Source of the DNA: Leptospiraceae bacterium
GTDB taxonomy: Bacteria; Spirochaetota; Leptospiria; Leptospirales; Leptospiraceae
Length of the DNA stretch: 56,292 bases
Assembly (NCBI GenBank): GCA_017996175.1
Contig: JAGOHK010000018.1
Span: 1 to 56,292 of the forward strand
Reading direction: 5' to 3'
The translations under genes and the position numbers were made by a program. How positions within the stretch are numbered: position 1 is the first letter of the stretch; each line of letters starts with the position of its first letter. Below, piece after piece: positions 17,649-25,887 of the stretch. The notes beneath the pieces were generated by a model, which was given only the letters and a program-made list of their open reading frames with translations, ran no database searches and was not told where the DNA came from.

Positions 17649-18755
17649 TTGGAAGCTACTCAGCAAGAATTTGTGAAAGAGTATTATGTGAAAGGAGAAG
17701 GGTCTTCTGGAGAAGCCTATATCCTTCGTACTATTCCTTTTTCGATTAGCTTTGAAAAAGCGCAAGAATATCTTAAAACGGCTGAAGTAGAAGAAGAGGA
17801 AAGGATATTTCTTCGGAATTTTTATCAGCCTGATTCAACAAATTCAAAATACATTCTTCAGAAATCAGTTATTACGGAAGATGAAGAAAATAGAATATTG
17901 AAGATTCTAGATGGAAGGGAACTGCATATTTCCGACCAGGCAAGACGGGGGCTTTCCGAAATCTTCGAAAAAGTAGAAGGTGTGCCTAGAAAAGAAATTT
18001 ATTTCGCGAATGTTCACATTGATCAGAATCATTCTTATTTCTTTGAGCATCCGCAGGAGCATGTTCCGGGAATGATTCTAATAGAGGTAGCACGACAAAT
18101 GTCTATGGTTTGTGCTCATGTTTATGGTAAAGTCCCGTTAGATGCAATTTTCATGTTGACCAAACTAGACAATACATTTTCTAATTACACTGAACTGAAT
18201 TATCCGATCAAGGTTCGAGCAAAACTAGACCAAGTCAAGACTGATACAGAGGGAGCGTGGTCTTTCTATTTTTTAACCTTCACTTTTTATCAGAGGCATA
18301 AAGTTACCTGCACTAGTATCGTAGAAGCTATGATTGTGAATCAAGCTGTTTTCAAAAAAATTAGAAGAGACAAGGAAATATACGATCAACTTCCCCGTTT
18401 TTGTCCTATTGAAGGTATAGAAAATAATATTTCTCTTCGAGATGGTAAACAACGGTATCTCTCTAGTATCATTGATGTCTCTCACCAAGGCTTTATGTTA
18501 AAATTTCCTAATGACGATTTTATTAAAAAAGAAGATGGAACTTTAGATGAAACCAAATCGTTTGAATTCTTTATGTTCTTCGATAAAATCGGATTCATTC
18601 ACGGGAACTGTGATATGAAGTGGTCGGAGCCCAATGGAGATGGAGGGACTATCGCGGGGTTTCTTATTACAAAAATGAACCCAATTGATACAGAAAATTT
18701 GAAAGAAGCAATGAAATTCCATTTTCGCCTGAAGGATGAAAGAGAAATTTTATGA
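17649..18755 (+). CDS. AfsA-type hotdog protein with C-terminal PilZ domain (5' end frameshifted)
   Basis: The main frame of an AfsA-family protein, the family that makes gamma-butyrolactone (A-factor) precursors in Streptomyces by condensing a beta-keto acyl group with dihydroxyacetone phosphate. The repeat signature is clear: YFFEHPQEHVPGMILIEVARQ near residue 130, and a degenerate N-terminal hotdog before it. Residues about 255-355 resemble PilZ, with IIDVSHQGFMLKF giving the DxSxxG motif. The upstream arginine pair is spaced RDGKQR, not the usual RxxxR, so c-di-GMP binding is uncertain. The TTG at 17649 has no ribosome site; the natural start is almost surely 17510, joined across a T8 frameshift. 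The stop overlaps the next gene by 4 bp. Confidence 0.82.
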   Translation: MEATQQEFVKEYYVKGEGSSGEAYILRTIPFSISFEKAQEYLKTAEVEEEERIFLRNFYQPDSTNSKYILQKSVITEDEENRILKILDGRELHISDQARRGLSEIFEKVEGVPRKEIYFANVHIDQNHSYFFEHPQEHVPGMILIEVARQMSMVCAHVYGKVPLDAIFMLTKLDNTFSNYTELNYPIKVRAKLDQVKTDTEGAWSFYFLTFTFYQRHKVTCTSIVEAMIVNQAVFKKIRRDKEIYDQLPRFCPIEGIENNISLRDGKQRYLSSIIDVSHQGFMLKFPNDDFIKKEDGTLDETKSFEFFMFFDKIGFIHGNCDMKWSEPNGDGGTIAGFLITKMNPIDTENLKEAMKFHFRLKDEREIL

Positions 18756-19483
18756 GCAACAATCAATTAAAAACAATCAAGATGGTAGCTTTAGATATCG
18801 ATGGTGTTCTTCTCGAAGACACCTTTAGTCCTGTAATTTGTCATATGGTAGAAAATGTATGGGGCGGGGAATACACTAAGGAAATTGAAAGAAATGTTTT
18901 TTCACAGAAAAGAGAAATCGGTGGAACTTTTTTAATGGAAAAATTTAATTTATATAATCGGTATAAATCTTGGAAAGAACTTTTTTCTGAGGGTTACTTT
19001 CCAGCTAGAGACGAATACTTAAAAAGATCAGATGTTCCAAAGGGAAAAGTTGAGGGCTTTGAAATTTTTTTGAAAACGGTAAAAGATTTAGATCTCAAGC
19101 TCGTTAGTTATGGTGGACTCGAAAAAGAACATTTTTATATAAGCTTAACTGAATCTGAGCAAAAATACTTTGATGATGACAAATATATTTGCACTAATGA
19201 TTTCCGACCGGGTGTAGAAGAAATCATAAAAAAAATTTATAACTATGATTATAAAGAAGTACTATTTATAGATGATATTGCTCGTGTAGGTGAAGTAGCA
19301 AAAGGAAAAGGAGTTCCTTTCATCGGAATACCATCACATTTTTCTAAAAGTTTTCAAAGAGAAGCAATGCTTGAATTTGGTGTTAAACATATCTATAATT
19401 CCATAAAAGATGTTAATGAAGGAATTCTCAGAATGATTGATGAAGAAGCAGCGGCAGGAAATCTATGGTCGGACAAAAAGTAA
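18752..19483 (+). CDS. HAD-superfamily hydrolase (first of two)
   Basis: A 243-residue HAD-fold protein. Motif I is LDIDGVLLED (nucleophile Asp15, Asp17), motif II is probably LVSYGG, and the acidic motif IV is LFIDDIARVGE. The cap region between motifs I and II is about 100 residues, as in phosphatases acting on small molecules. Substrate is unknown. It overlaps the AfsA-like gene by 4 bp and the next HAD gene by 19 bp, so all three are likely translated together. In A-factor synthesis a phosphatase removes the phosphate of the butenolide intermediate, and one of these two HAD proteins could do that here (inference). Confidence 0.8.
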   Translation: MSNNQLKTIKMVALDIDGVLLEDTFSPVICHMVENVWGGEYTKEIERNVFSQKREIGGTFLMEKFNLYNRYKSWKELFSEGYFPARDEYLKRSDVPKGKVEGFEIFLKTVKDLDLKLVSYGGLEKEHFYISLTESEQKYFDDDKYICTNDFRPGVEEIIKKIYNYDYKEVLFIDDIARVGEVAKGKGVPFIGIPSHFSKSFQREAMLEFGVKHIYNSIKDVNEGILRMIDEEAAAGNLWSDKK

Positions 19484-20127
19484 ATGGTGTTTTGATAGAT
19501 TTTGATGGAGTTATTACTAAGAATTCTTTTGAAATTTTAGCCGATTATTGCGTAAGTTTTATAAAAAAAAAGAGACAAGATGCGTTCGAAATTCCAGAAG
19601 TTTTCATCAAAAACTATTTGCAATTTACAACTTGTTTTCCTTTCGAACCTACGATGCAGCTTTTATTCGATTCATTAGGCTTAAAGAAGACTGAATTGAA
19701 AAATTTGCAAAAAGAAATAGAAAGTATTAAAGACTATAAAGGAAAAAAAATTACAGTTGAACCAGATTTTTTCCCATTTATTGATTTTTGTAAAAAAAAT
19801 GGAATTGAGTGTAAAATTGTTTCTCTTGCATCACCAAAAAGATTGAGTATGCTTAAACTTGGACCGGAATATTTTTTCCCATTAGATAATAGACCGAAGG
19901 CAAATAAAAATACTTTTAGCATTATTGTTAAGAAATTACGGATTGATCCCAAAAAATGGTTTTATATTGATGATAGTCCTATGGCGCTACATAGCGCGAA
20001 ACAAATGAACCTAAACACAGTACTTATGAAAAACAAAATTTTTAAGAAAAGAGATGTTGAACCCTTTCGGAATTCTATAGATAATCAAATAAATTCCTTT
20101 TCAGAATTTATCAACATGCTAAAATGA
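19465..20127 (+). CDS. HAD-superfamily hydrolase (second of two)
   Basis: A 220-residue HAD-fold protein with motif I IDFDGVITKNSF (Asp12 and Asp14), motif II in CKIVSLASPKRL, and motif III/IV in WFYIDDSPMALHSAKQM. It is not a close copy of the preceding HAD protein, so the two may have different substrates or one may be regulatory. The start lies 19 bp inside the upstream gene, and the giant kinase gene follows 30 bp later. Part of the AfsA-led operon. Confidence 0.78.
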   Translation: MVGQKVNGVLIDFDGVITKNSFEILADYCVSFIKKKRQDAFEIPEVFIKNYLQFTTCFPFEPTMQLLFDSLGLKKTELKNLQKEIESIKDYKGKKITVEPDFFPFIDFCKKNGIECKIVSLASPKRLSMLKLGPEYFFPLDNRPKANKNTFSIIVKKLRIDPKKWFYIDDSPMALHSAKQMNLNTVLMKNKIFKKRDVEPFRNSIDNQINSFSEFINMLK

Positions 20128-20157
20128 TGAATTAATAAACATTAAGAGGGGATAACT

Positions 20158-23100
20158 ATGTTTACACTGACCGGATACCAAATTAAGGACGAACTACACC
20201 GAGGAGAAAAGAGTGTAGTTTATCGAGCGAATAAGGATGGCAAACCGGTTATTCTGAAATATCTTAATTCCGAATATCCGAGTAATTTCGAGTTAAAAAA
20301 TTTTAAAAAAGAATATGAAATCCTTACAAAATTTAATTTAAAAAATTCTGTTCAGGCAGATAGGATTGAAACATATAAAAATAGTCTAGTTTTAGTGTTT
20401 GAGGATATAGGTGCGTCTTCCATTGCTATGATTCTTAAGGAGAAAAAGCATTTTCAAACAGAAGAATTTTTGGAAGTCGCCATTGCTATCGCTAAAGGTC
20501 TTCGTGAATTGGGGGAAAACCAAATTATCCACAAAGACATAAAACCTCATAATATCATTTATAATTCTCTAACGAAAGTCGTTAAGATTATTGATTTTGG
20601 TTCCACATCTCTTCTGTCTAGAGAAAATCCCGAAATTAATATGAAAAATAATCTGGAAGGAACGTTAGCTTATATATCACCTGAACAAACAGGTCGAATG
20701 AATTGCAACGTAGATTATAGAACAGATTTTTATTCTCTCGGAATTAGTTATTATCAAATGATTGTAGGGGAACTTCCTTTTAATACCCTAGATCCATCTG
20801 AAATAGTGCATTCTCATATTGCATTGAATCCAGTTCCACCTGTTGAAAAACGAAAAGATATCCCGTTAATTATTTCTAATATTATTCTAAAGCTTATGAA
20901 AAAATCGCCGGAAGATCGTTACCAATCCATGGATGGATTAATTTATGATTTGGAATGGTGCAAAGCGAATCCAGGGGTAAATGGTAGTAATGCCTCGCTG
21001 CAGATCGGAACAAAAGATTTTTCTTCCAGATTTAAAATTCCAGAAAAACTGTATGGAAGAGGAAGAGAAAAGGAAGCTATTTTTACAATTTTTCATAATG
21101 CCTGTGCGGGTAATTTAGAGTTAGCACTCGTAAATGGTTATTCTGGCATTGGGAAAACCGCGCTCATAAATGAAATGCAAAAGCCTATTGTGGAACAAAA
21201 AGGATATTTTATCAAAGGCAAATATGATAAATTCAAAAGAAGTATTCCCTACCGAGCTTTGATTTACTCTTTTAAGGATTTAATGGAACAAATTCTAGCG
21301 GAGAGCGAAATTAGAGTATCCCATTGGAAAAAGGAGATTTTAGATTCTCTTGGTAATAATGCGAAAATAATAACAGATGTAATCCCTGAATTAGAAACTC
21401 TTATTGGAGAGCAACCCCCTGTGGTTGAGCTTCCTCCTACAGAGTCTCAAAACAGATTTAACTTGGTATTTCAGGAATTCGTAGCTGTTTTTTGCAAGGA
21501 AGAGCACCCTCTCGTACTTTTTCTGGATGATTTACAATGGGCTGATCTCCCGAGTTTGCAGTTATTAAAATCCATGCTAACAGGAAATTCTCGTTATATT
21601 TTCTTCGTGTTTTCTTATCGTTCTAATGAGGTAAATGCGACTCATCCTTTTGCTACTCTGTTGGAAGATTTGAAAAAAGCAGGAAGAGAGGGAATACCAA
21701 TTAATCTAGAGCCCTTAAAAGTAGAAGACGTTAACTTATTAGTAGCCGAAACACTTCGTTTAGAAATAGACAGTTGCGCAGATCTTGCAACTGTACTTCA
21801 TTCTAAAACAAATGGGAATCCATTTTTTATAAATGAGCTTTTTATTTCTTTTTATAAGGAGGGATTGATTCAATTCAAATCAGGAAAATGGAGTTATGAA
21901 ATTGAAAGAATACGCAAGACTTCCGTTTCTGAAAATGTAATCGATTTAATGATTAGTAAAATCAATAAATTATCTAAAGATAAGATAGATCTTTTAAAAC
22001 TTGCTGCCTGCGTAGGAAATTGGTTTTGGATAAATGTTTTTGTTGGAATCAAAAAAGATTCGGAATCCGAAACTCGTTCCTCTATCGATTACCTGGCAAA
22101 CGAAGGTTATTTCCTTGTTGGCGGAAATGAAGTTAAATTTACTCATGATAAGGTATTAGAGTCTGTGTATTCACTTCTTACTGAAGAGGAAAAGGCAAAC
22201 AACCATTACCTGATTGGGAAACGCTATTTAGAGTTAGCCGATGCAAACGAATATAATTTAGACGACGTAGTTTTCACAATCGTCAACCAATTAAACCAGG
22301 GGCTTCCTCATATGATTGAGAAAGAAAAACAAAGGTTGATTGAATTAAATCTCATGGCGGGCGACAAAGCATTAGCCTCCTCGGCCTATGAGACAGGATT
22401 GGATTGTTATAGAATTGCTATGCAGTTTCTTCCCAAAGACTATTGGGAAACTTCTTACGAAAAAACTCTCAGCATTTATACAAAAAGAGCTAAGCTTGAA
22501 TCTTTAACTGGTCATCATGAAGAGGCTGATCAATACTTTTCCATAATACTAGAAAAAACTAAGACAATTTTGGAAAAAGTATTAGTGTATGAAATGCAAA
22601 TCCCTCTTTATGTTGGTCAAAATAAACTCCGAGAGGCATTGGACATAGGCATTAAAGCTCTCGCACTTTTAGGGATGGAATTTCCCGAAGTCCATGATCC
22701 CGGTCCCGAAGTCATGAAAGCTTTCCAACTCCAAGGTGAAAGGCAAATAGAAGAGCTTATCAATCTTCCAAATATGGTGATTGCAGAGAAATTGGCAATG
22801 ATGCGAATTCTGACTGTGAGTGTTATTCCGGCATATATAACTTTACCCAGTCTTTTTCCTCTAACCGTATTGAAAATGGTAAATCTAACGCTAGAGGATA
22901 ACAGCCTTGCGAAAGAATCTGGTTTCGCATTTATTCTTTACGGCATTATCATGGGCTCCGGGATTGGAAATTATGATCTTGGCAACAAGCTAGGAAAACT
23001 TGGAATTAAAATAATCGAAAAGCTAGACGCAAAAAATATTAAGTGTACTAGTTTTTTCTTTTTTCCCTGTATGAATAATCATTGGAGAGAACATGCTAGA

Positions 23101-25818
23101 TTGGATCTTCCTTACTTTTTAGAAAGCATACAGGCTGGTATGGAATATGGCGACTTTCTGAACGCTGCTTATTCAACGAACCATTTCAACTTTCAGTCTT
23201 TACTCATGAGAAAAAATCTTTCGGAAGTAAATTCAAATTTTTCTAAATTTCTGCCCAACTTTGCTAAACTCGGGCAGAACGATCCCAAAAAAATGTTCTC
23301 TCTAAATTATGAAATGACTTTAATCTTGCAAGGACAGGGAAAAAGTTTAGTCGAAATCAAGGGAGATATTTTTAATGAAAATGAAATTGTTCCTATTTGG
23401 AAAGAAGTTAAAAACGCGACTACGCTTTTTAATTATTATGTGAATAAGCTAACATTAAATTACCTCTTTGGTTCGCCCATAGAAGCTTATGGTTTTGCAA
23501 GAGAAGCCGATCCACTTGCGGGAGGTTGTTTTGGTATGATGTTTGTTCCAGAGCATAATCTCTTTGATTCTCTTTCCTGTCTCGCGCTTCTAGAATCCAC
23601 TGAATCATCAGAAGCGGATAAGACAAAGTATCTGGAACAGATTACTAAAAACCAAGAGAAGATGAAAGTCTGGGCGGAAAATTGTCCTGCTAATTATGGA
23701 CATAAATATTATATAGTGGAAGCCCTTCTTGCAGAAACCAAGGGAGATATAGTGAAAGTTCTGGAAGAGTTCAATAAAGCAATTAAACTTGCGAAAGAGC
23801 ATGAATATATTTTAGAAGAAGCATTTGCAAATGAATTTTTTGCAAAGTTCTGGATGAAGACTGGGAATGAATTGTATGCAAATGTACATTTGCAAGAAGC
23901 ACACTACGCTTACAAACGATGGGGTTGTGAACCAAAAGTAAAACAACTAGAAGAAAAATATCCGCAACTTACTAAAAAACAAAGTCACTACAACACTATA
24001 GGTCAGAGTGTTACTATTAGCTCTAGTAGCTCAACGACAAAAACTGGGTCAACAACAGCAGGTGGTAGTTTCCTTGACCTAAACACGGTAGTAAAAGCCT
24101 CCCAAACGATTTCTGGAGAAATCCAACTTGGTAAACTCTTAGAAAAGATGATGAAAATTTTATTTGAAAATGCAGGTGCGGAACGAGGCTTTTTCATTTT
24201 GAAGGATAAGGGCAAATGGTTTATTCAAGCAGAAGGAAATGCAAATGCAGATACGATTTCAGTATTACAAAAAAAACCTGTAGAAGGTAATCCTGATTTA
24301 TCTCCTGCCATCGTGAATTATGTTGCGAGAACAAAAGGTATAATATTGTTAAACGACGCAGTCAAGAAAGGGATGTTTGTAAACGATACTTACGTGAAGG
24401 AAAAACAACCTAAATCAGTTTTATGCTACCCAATTATTAACCAAGGAAATTTAGTTGGGGTTATTTACTTAGAAAATAATCTCACTACCGATGCGTTTAC
24501 TCCTGACAGAGTAGAAATACTCAAAGTCCTGTCATCCCAAATAGCAGTGAGTGTTGAAAACTCCTTATTATACGCAAACCTGGAAGAAAAAGTAGAAGAG
24601 AGAACAAAAGACTTAAATGAGGCTTTGGTAGAGGTTCGTGGACTCAAAGAACAACAAGACGGGGATTATTTCTTGAATACTCTTCTCATTGAACCACTCG
24701 GACAGAACAATGCATTTAGTAAAACTGTGGGAATTGAATTTTTTATAAAACAGAAGAAGAATTTTATTTTTCGAAGGGCGGAATATGAACTCGGCGGAGA
24801 TATTAATATTTCCGAAAATATCGAACTTCAGGGCAAAAAATACATTGTATTCTTAAACGGGGATGCAATGGGTAAATCTATACAGGGAGCGGGTGGAGTA
24901 TTGGTATTAGGCACTGTGTTTAAGTCGATTCTCCAGAGAACGATTTCCACTTCGGCGGGTAAGAATGTATATCCGGAAAGATGGCTAAAGAATGCGTTTA
25001 TCGAAATGCATAAGGCGTTTGAAAGTTTCGATGGTTCAATGCTTATGTCAACTGCATTTGGTTTGATTGACGAAGAGACAGGGACTATGTACTTTATGGC
25101 AGCGGAGCATCCTGATATTGTACTCTATCGGGATGGACTTGCCAGTTTTATCGAAAATCCAAACCAGTATAGAAAGCTCGGAACGCAGGGGCAAACAGGA
25201 AGTATCTGCGTAGAAGTATTTTCCCTTAGACCAGACGATATTATAATTCTCGGATCAGACGGAAGGGATGATATAATTCTAGGAAAAGAACCAGAGGCAG
25301 ACGGTGGATACGATATTATCAACCAAGACGAGAAGTTATTTTTGCATCATGTGAAAAACGCAGATGGTGATTTAGAGAAAATATACGAAGAGATAATTAA
25401 GACTGGGAAACTCATGGATGATCTTTCTTTATTTAAGATTCATTTCAAGGGTGTAACAGTGGATGAGAACAAACTTGATGATGATTTAAAACTGCTAGAA
25501 AATTACAAAGAGTCAGGAAAATACGAAAAATATGCAGAGGTAGGTCAAAGGGTAATATCTAATTATCCTCATTTGACAAACTTTTTATTGGAAATGTCTC
25601 ATGCATGTAAAGAGCTAGGTCAATATGAAAAGGCGATAGACTTTGGAGAAAGGTTACGTTTGAGAGATGCTAAGAACACGGCGAATCTTTTGAATCTAAT
25701 TGAATCTTACAAAGGGGTTGGACGAAAAGAGCGAGCCAAAACGATATTAGATGCCTATTTAAAAACTCAACCGGAAAACGAACAATTTTTGAAATTAAAA
25801 GATGAACTTAATATGTAA
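20158..25818 (+). CDS. Giant signalling protein: Ser/Thr kinase, AAA ATPase, GAF and SpoIIE phosphatase (paralogue 1)
   Basis: An 1886-residue cytoplasmic signalling protein. Residues 1-265 are a Hanks kinase with Lys34, the catalytic HKDIKPHN loop (Asp127) and DFG (Asp146-Gly148); HKD replaces HRD. An AAA_16/STAND-type ATPase follows, with P-loop GYSGIGKT (327-334) and Walker B LVLFLDDLQW (Asp457-458). About 600 residues of helical, TPR-like sequence lead to a Ser/Thr-rich linker (1288-1302), a GAF domain (about 1305-1468), a coiled coil (1475-1500), a SpoIIE/PP2C phosphatase (about 1501-1765; ELGGDI, FLNGDAMGKSIQGAGG, GSDGRDDI) and TPR-like units at the end. AGAGGGG precedes the ATG. The order recalls cyanobacterial kinase-AAA-GAF-histidine kinases, with the histidine kinase replaced by a phosphatase. 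STAS proteins encoded downstream are likely substrates. Confidence 0.88.
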   Translation: MFTLTGYQIKDELHRGEKSVVYRANKDGKPVILKYLNSEYPSNFELKNFKKEYEILTKFNLKNSVQADRIETYKNSLVLVFEDIGASSIAMILKEKKHFQTEEFLEVAIAIAKGLRELGENQIIHKDIKPHNIIYNSLTKVVKIIDFGSTSLLSRENPEINMKNNLEGTLAYISPEQTGRMNCNVDYRTDFYSLGISYYQMIVGELPFNTLDPSEIVHSHIALNPVPPVEKRKDIPLIISNIILKLMKKSPEDRYQSMDGLIYDLEWCKANPGVNGSNASLQIGTKDFSSRFKIPEKLYGRGREKEAIFTIFHNACAGNLELALVNGYSGIGKTALINEMQKPIVEQKGYFIKGKYDKFKRSIPYRALIYSFKDLMEQILAESEIRVSHWKKEILDSLGNNAKIITDVIPELETLIGEQPPVVELPPTESQNRFNLVFQEFVAVFCKEEHPLVLFLDDLQWADLPSLQLLKSMLTGNSRYIFFVFSYRSNEVNATHPFATLLEDLKKAGREGIPINLEPLKVEDVNLLVAETLRLEIDSCADLATVLHSKTNGNPFFINELFISFYKEGLIQFKSGKWSYEIERIRKTSVSENVIDLMISKINKLSKDKIDLLKLAACVGNWFWINVFVGIKKDSESETRSSIDYLANEGYFLVGGNEVKFTHDKVLESVYSLLTEEEKANNHYLIGKRYLELADANEYNLDDVVFTIVNQLNQGLPHMIEKEKQRLIELNLMAGDKALASSAYETGLDCYRIAMQFLPKDYWETSYEKTLSIYTKRAKLESLTGHHEEADQYFSIILEKTKTILEKVLVYEMQIPLYVGQNKLREALDIGIKALALLGMEFPEVHDPGPEVMKAFQLQGERQIEELINLPNMVIAEKLAMMRILTVSVIPAYITLPSLFPLTVLKMVNLTLEDNSLAKESGFAFILYGIIMGSGIGNYDLGNKLGKLGIKIIEKLDAKNIKCTSFFFFPCMNNHWREHARLDLPYFLESIQAGMEYGDFLNAAYSTNHFNFQSLLMRKNLSEVNSNFSKFLPNFAKLGQNDPKKMFSLNYEMTLILQGQGKSLVEIKGDIFNENEIVPIWKEVKNATTLFNYYVNKLTLNYLFGSPIEAYGFAREADPLAGGCFGMMFVPEHNLFDSLSCLALLESTESSEADKTKYLEQITKNQEKMKVWAENCPANYGHKYYIVEALLAETKGDIVKVLEEFNKAIKLAKEHEYILEEAFANEFFAKFWMKTGNELYANVHLQEAHYAYKRWGCEPKVKQLEEKYPQLTKKQSHYNTIGQSVTISSSSSTTKTGSTTAGGSFLDLNTVVKASQTISGEIQLGKLLEKMMKILFENAGAERGFFILKDKGKWFIQAEGNANADTISVLQKKPVEGNPDLSPAIVNYVARTKGIILLNDAVKKGMFVNDTYVKEKQPKSVLCYPIINQGNLVGVIYLENNLTTDAFTPDRVEILKVLSSQIAVSVENSLLYANLEEKVEERTKDLNEALVEVRGLKEQQDGDYFLNTLLIEPLGQNNAFSKTVGIEFFIKQKKNFIFRRAEYELGGDINISENIELQGKKYIVFLNGDAMGKSIQGAGGVLVLGTVFKSILQRTISTSAGKNVYPERWLKNAFIEMHKAFESFDGSMLMSTAFGLIDEETGTMYFMAAEHPDIVLYRDGLASFIENPNQYRKLGTQGQTGSICVEVFSLRPDDIIILGSDGRDDIILGKEPEADGGYDIINQDEKLFLHHVKNADGDLEKIYEEIIKTGKLMDDLSLFKIHFKGVTVDENKLDDDLKLLENYKESGKYEKYAEVGQRVISNYPHLTNFLLEMSHACKELGQYEKAIDFGERLRLRDAKNTANLLNLIESYKGVGRKERAKTILDAYLKTQPENEQFLKLKDELNM

Positions 25819-25821
25819 AAG

Positions 25822-25862
25822 TTGACATTTTCTATCTCTAGAACTTTAAGTTAATTAAAGTT
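25822..25862. promoter_or_regulatory. Possible promoter and palindrome between the giant kinase genes
   Basis: In the 69-bp gap, TTGACA (25822-25827) looks like a -35 box but has no good -10 at normal distance. AACTTTAA and TTAAAGTT flank a 5-bp centre (25842-25862), an 8-bp perfect inverted repeat. It may be an operator or an internal promoter. It is not a terminator, since no T-run follows. Confidence 0.3.
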
Positions 25863-25887
25863 TAAGGTTTGCTAAGGGTGGCTAATT

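Noticed and set aside
17649..17651. TTG as the true start of the AfsA-like gene
   Set aside because: No ribosome site precedes it and the family N-terminal signature lies upstream in another frame; 17510 with AGGGG is far better.
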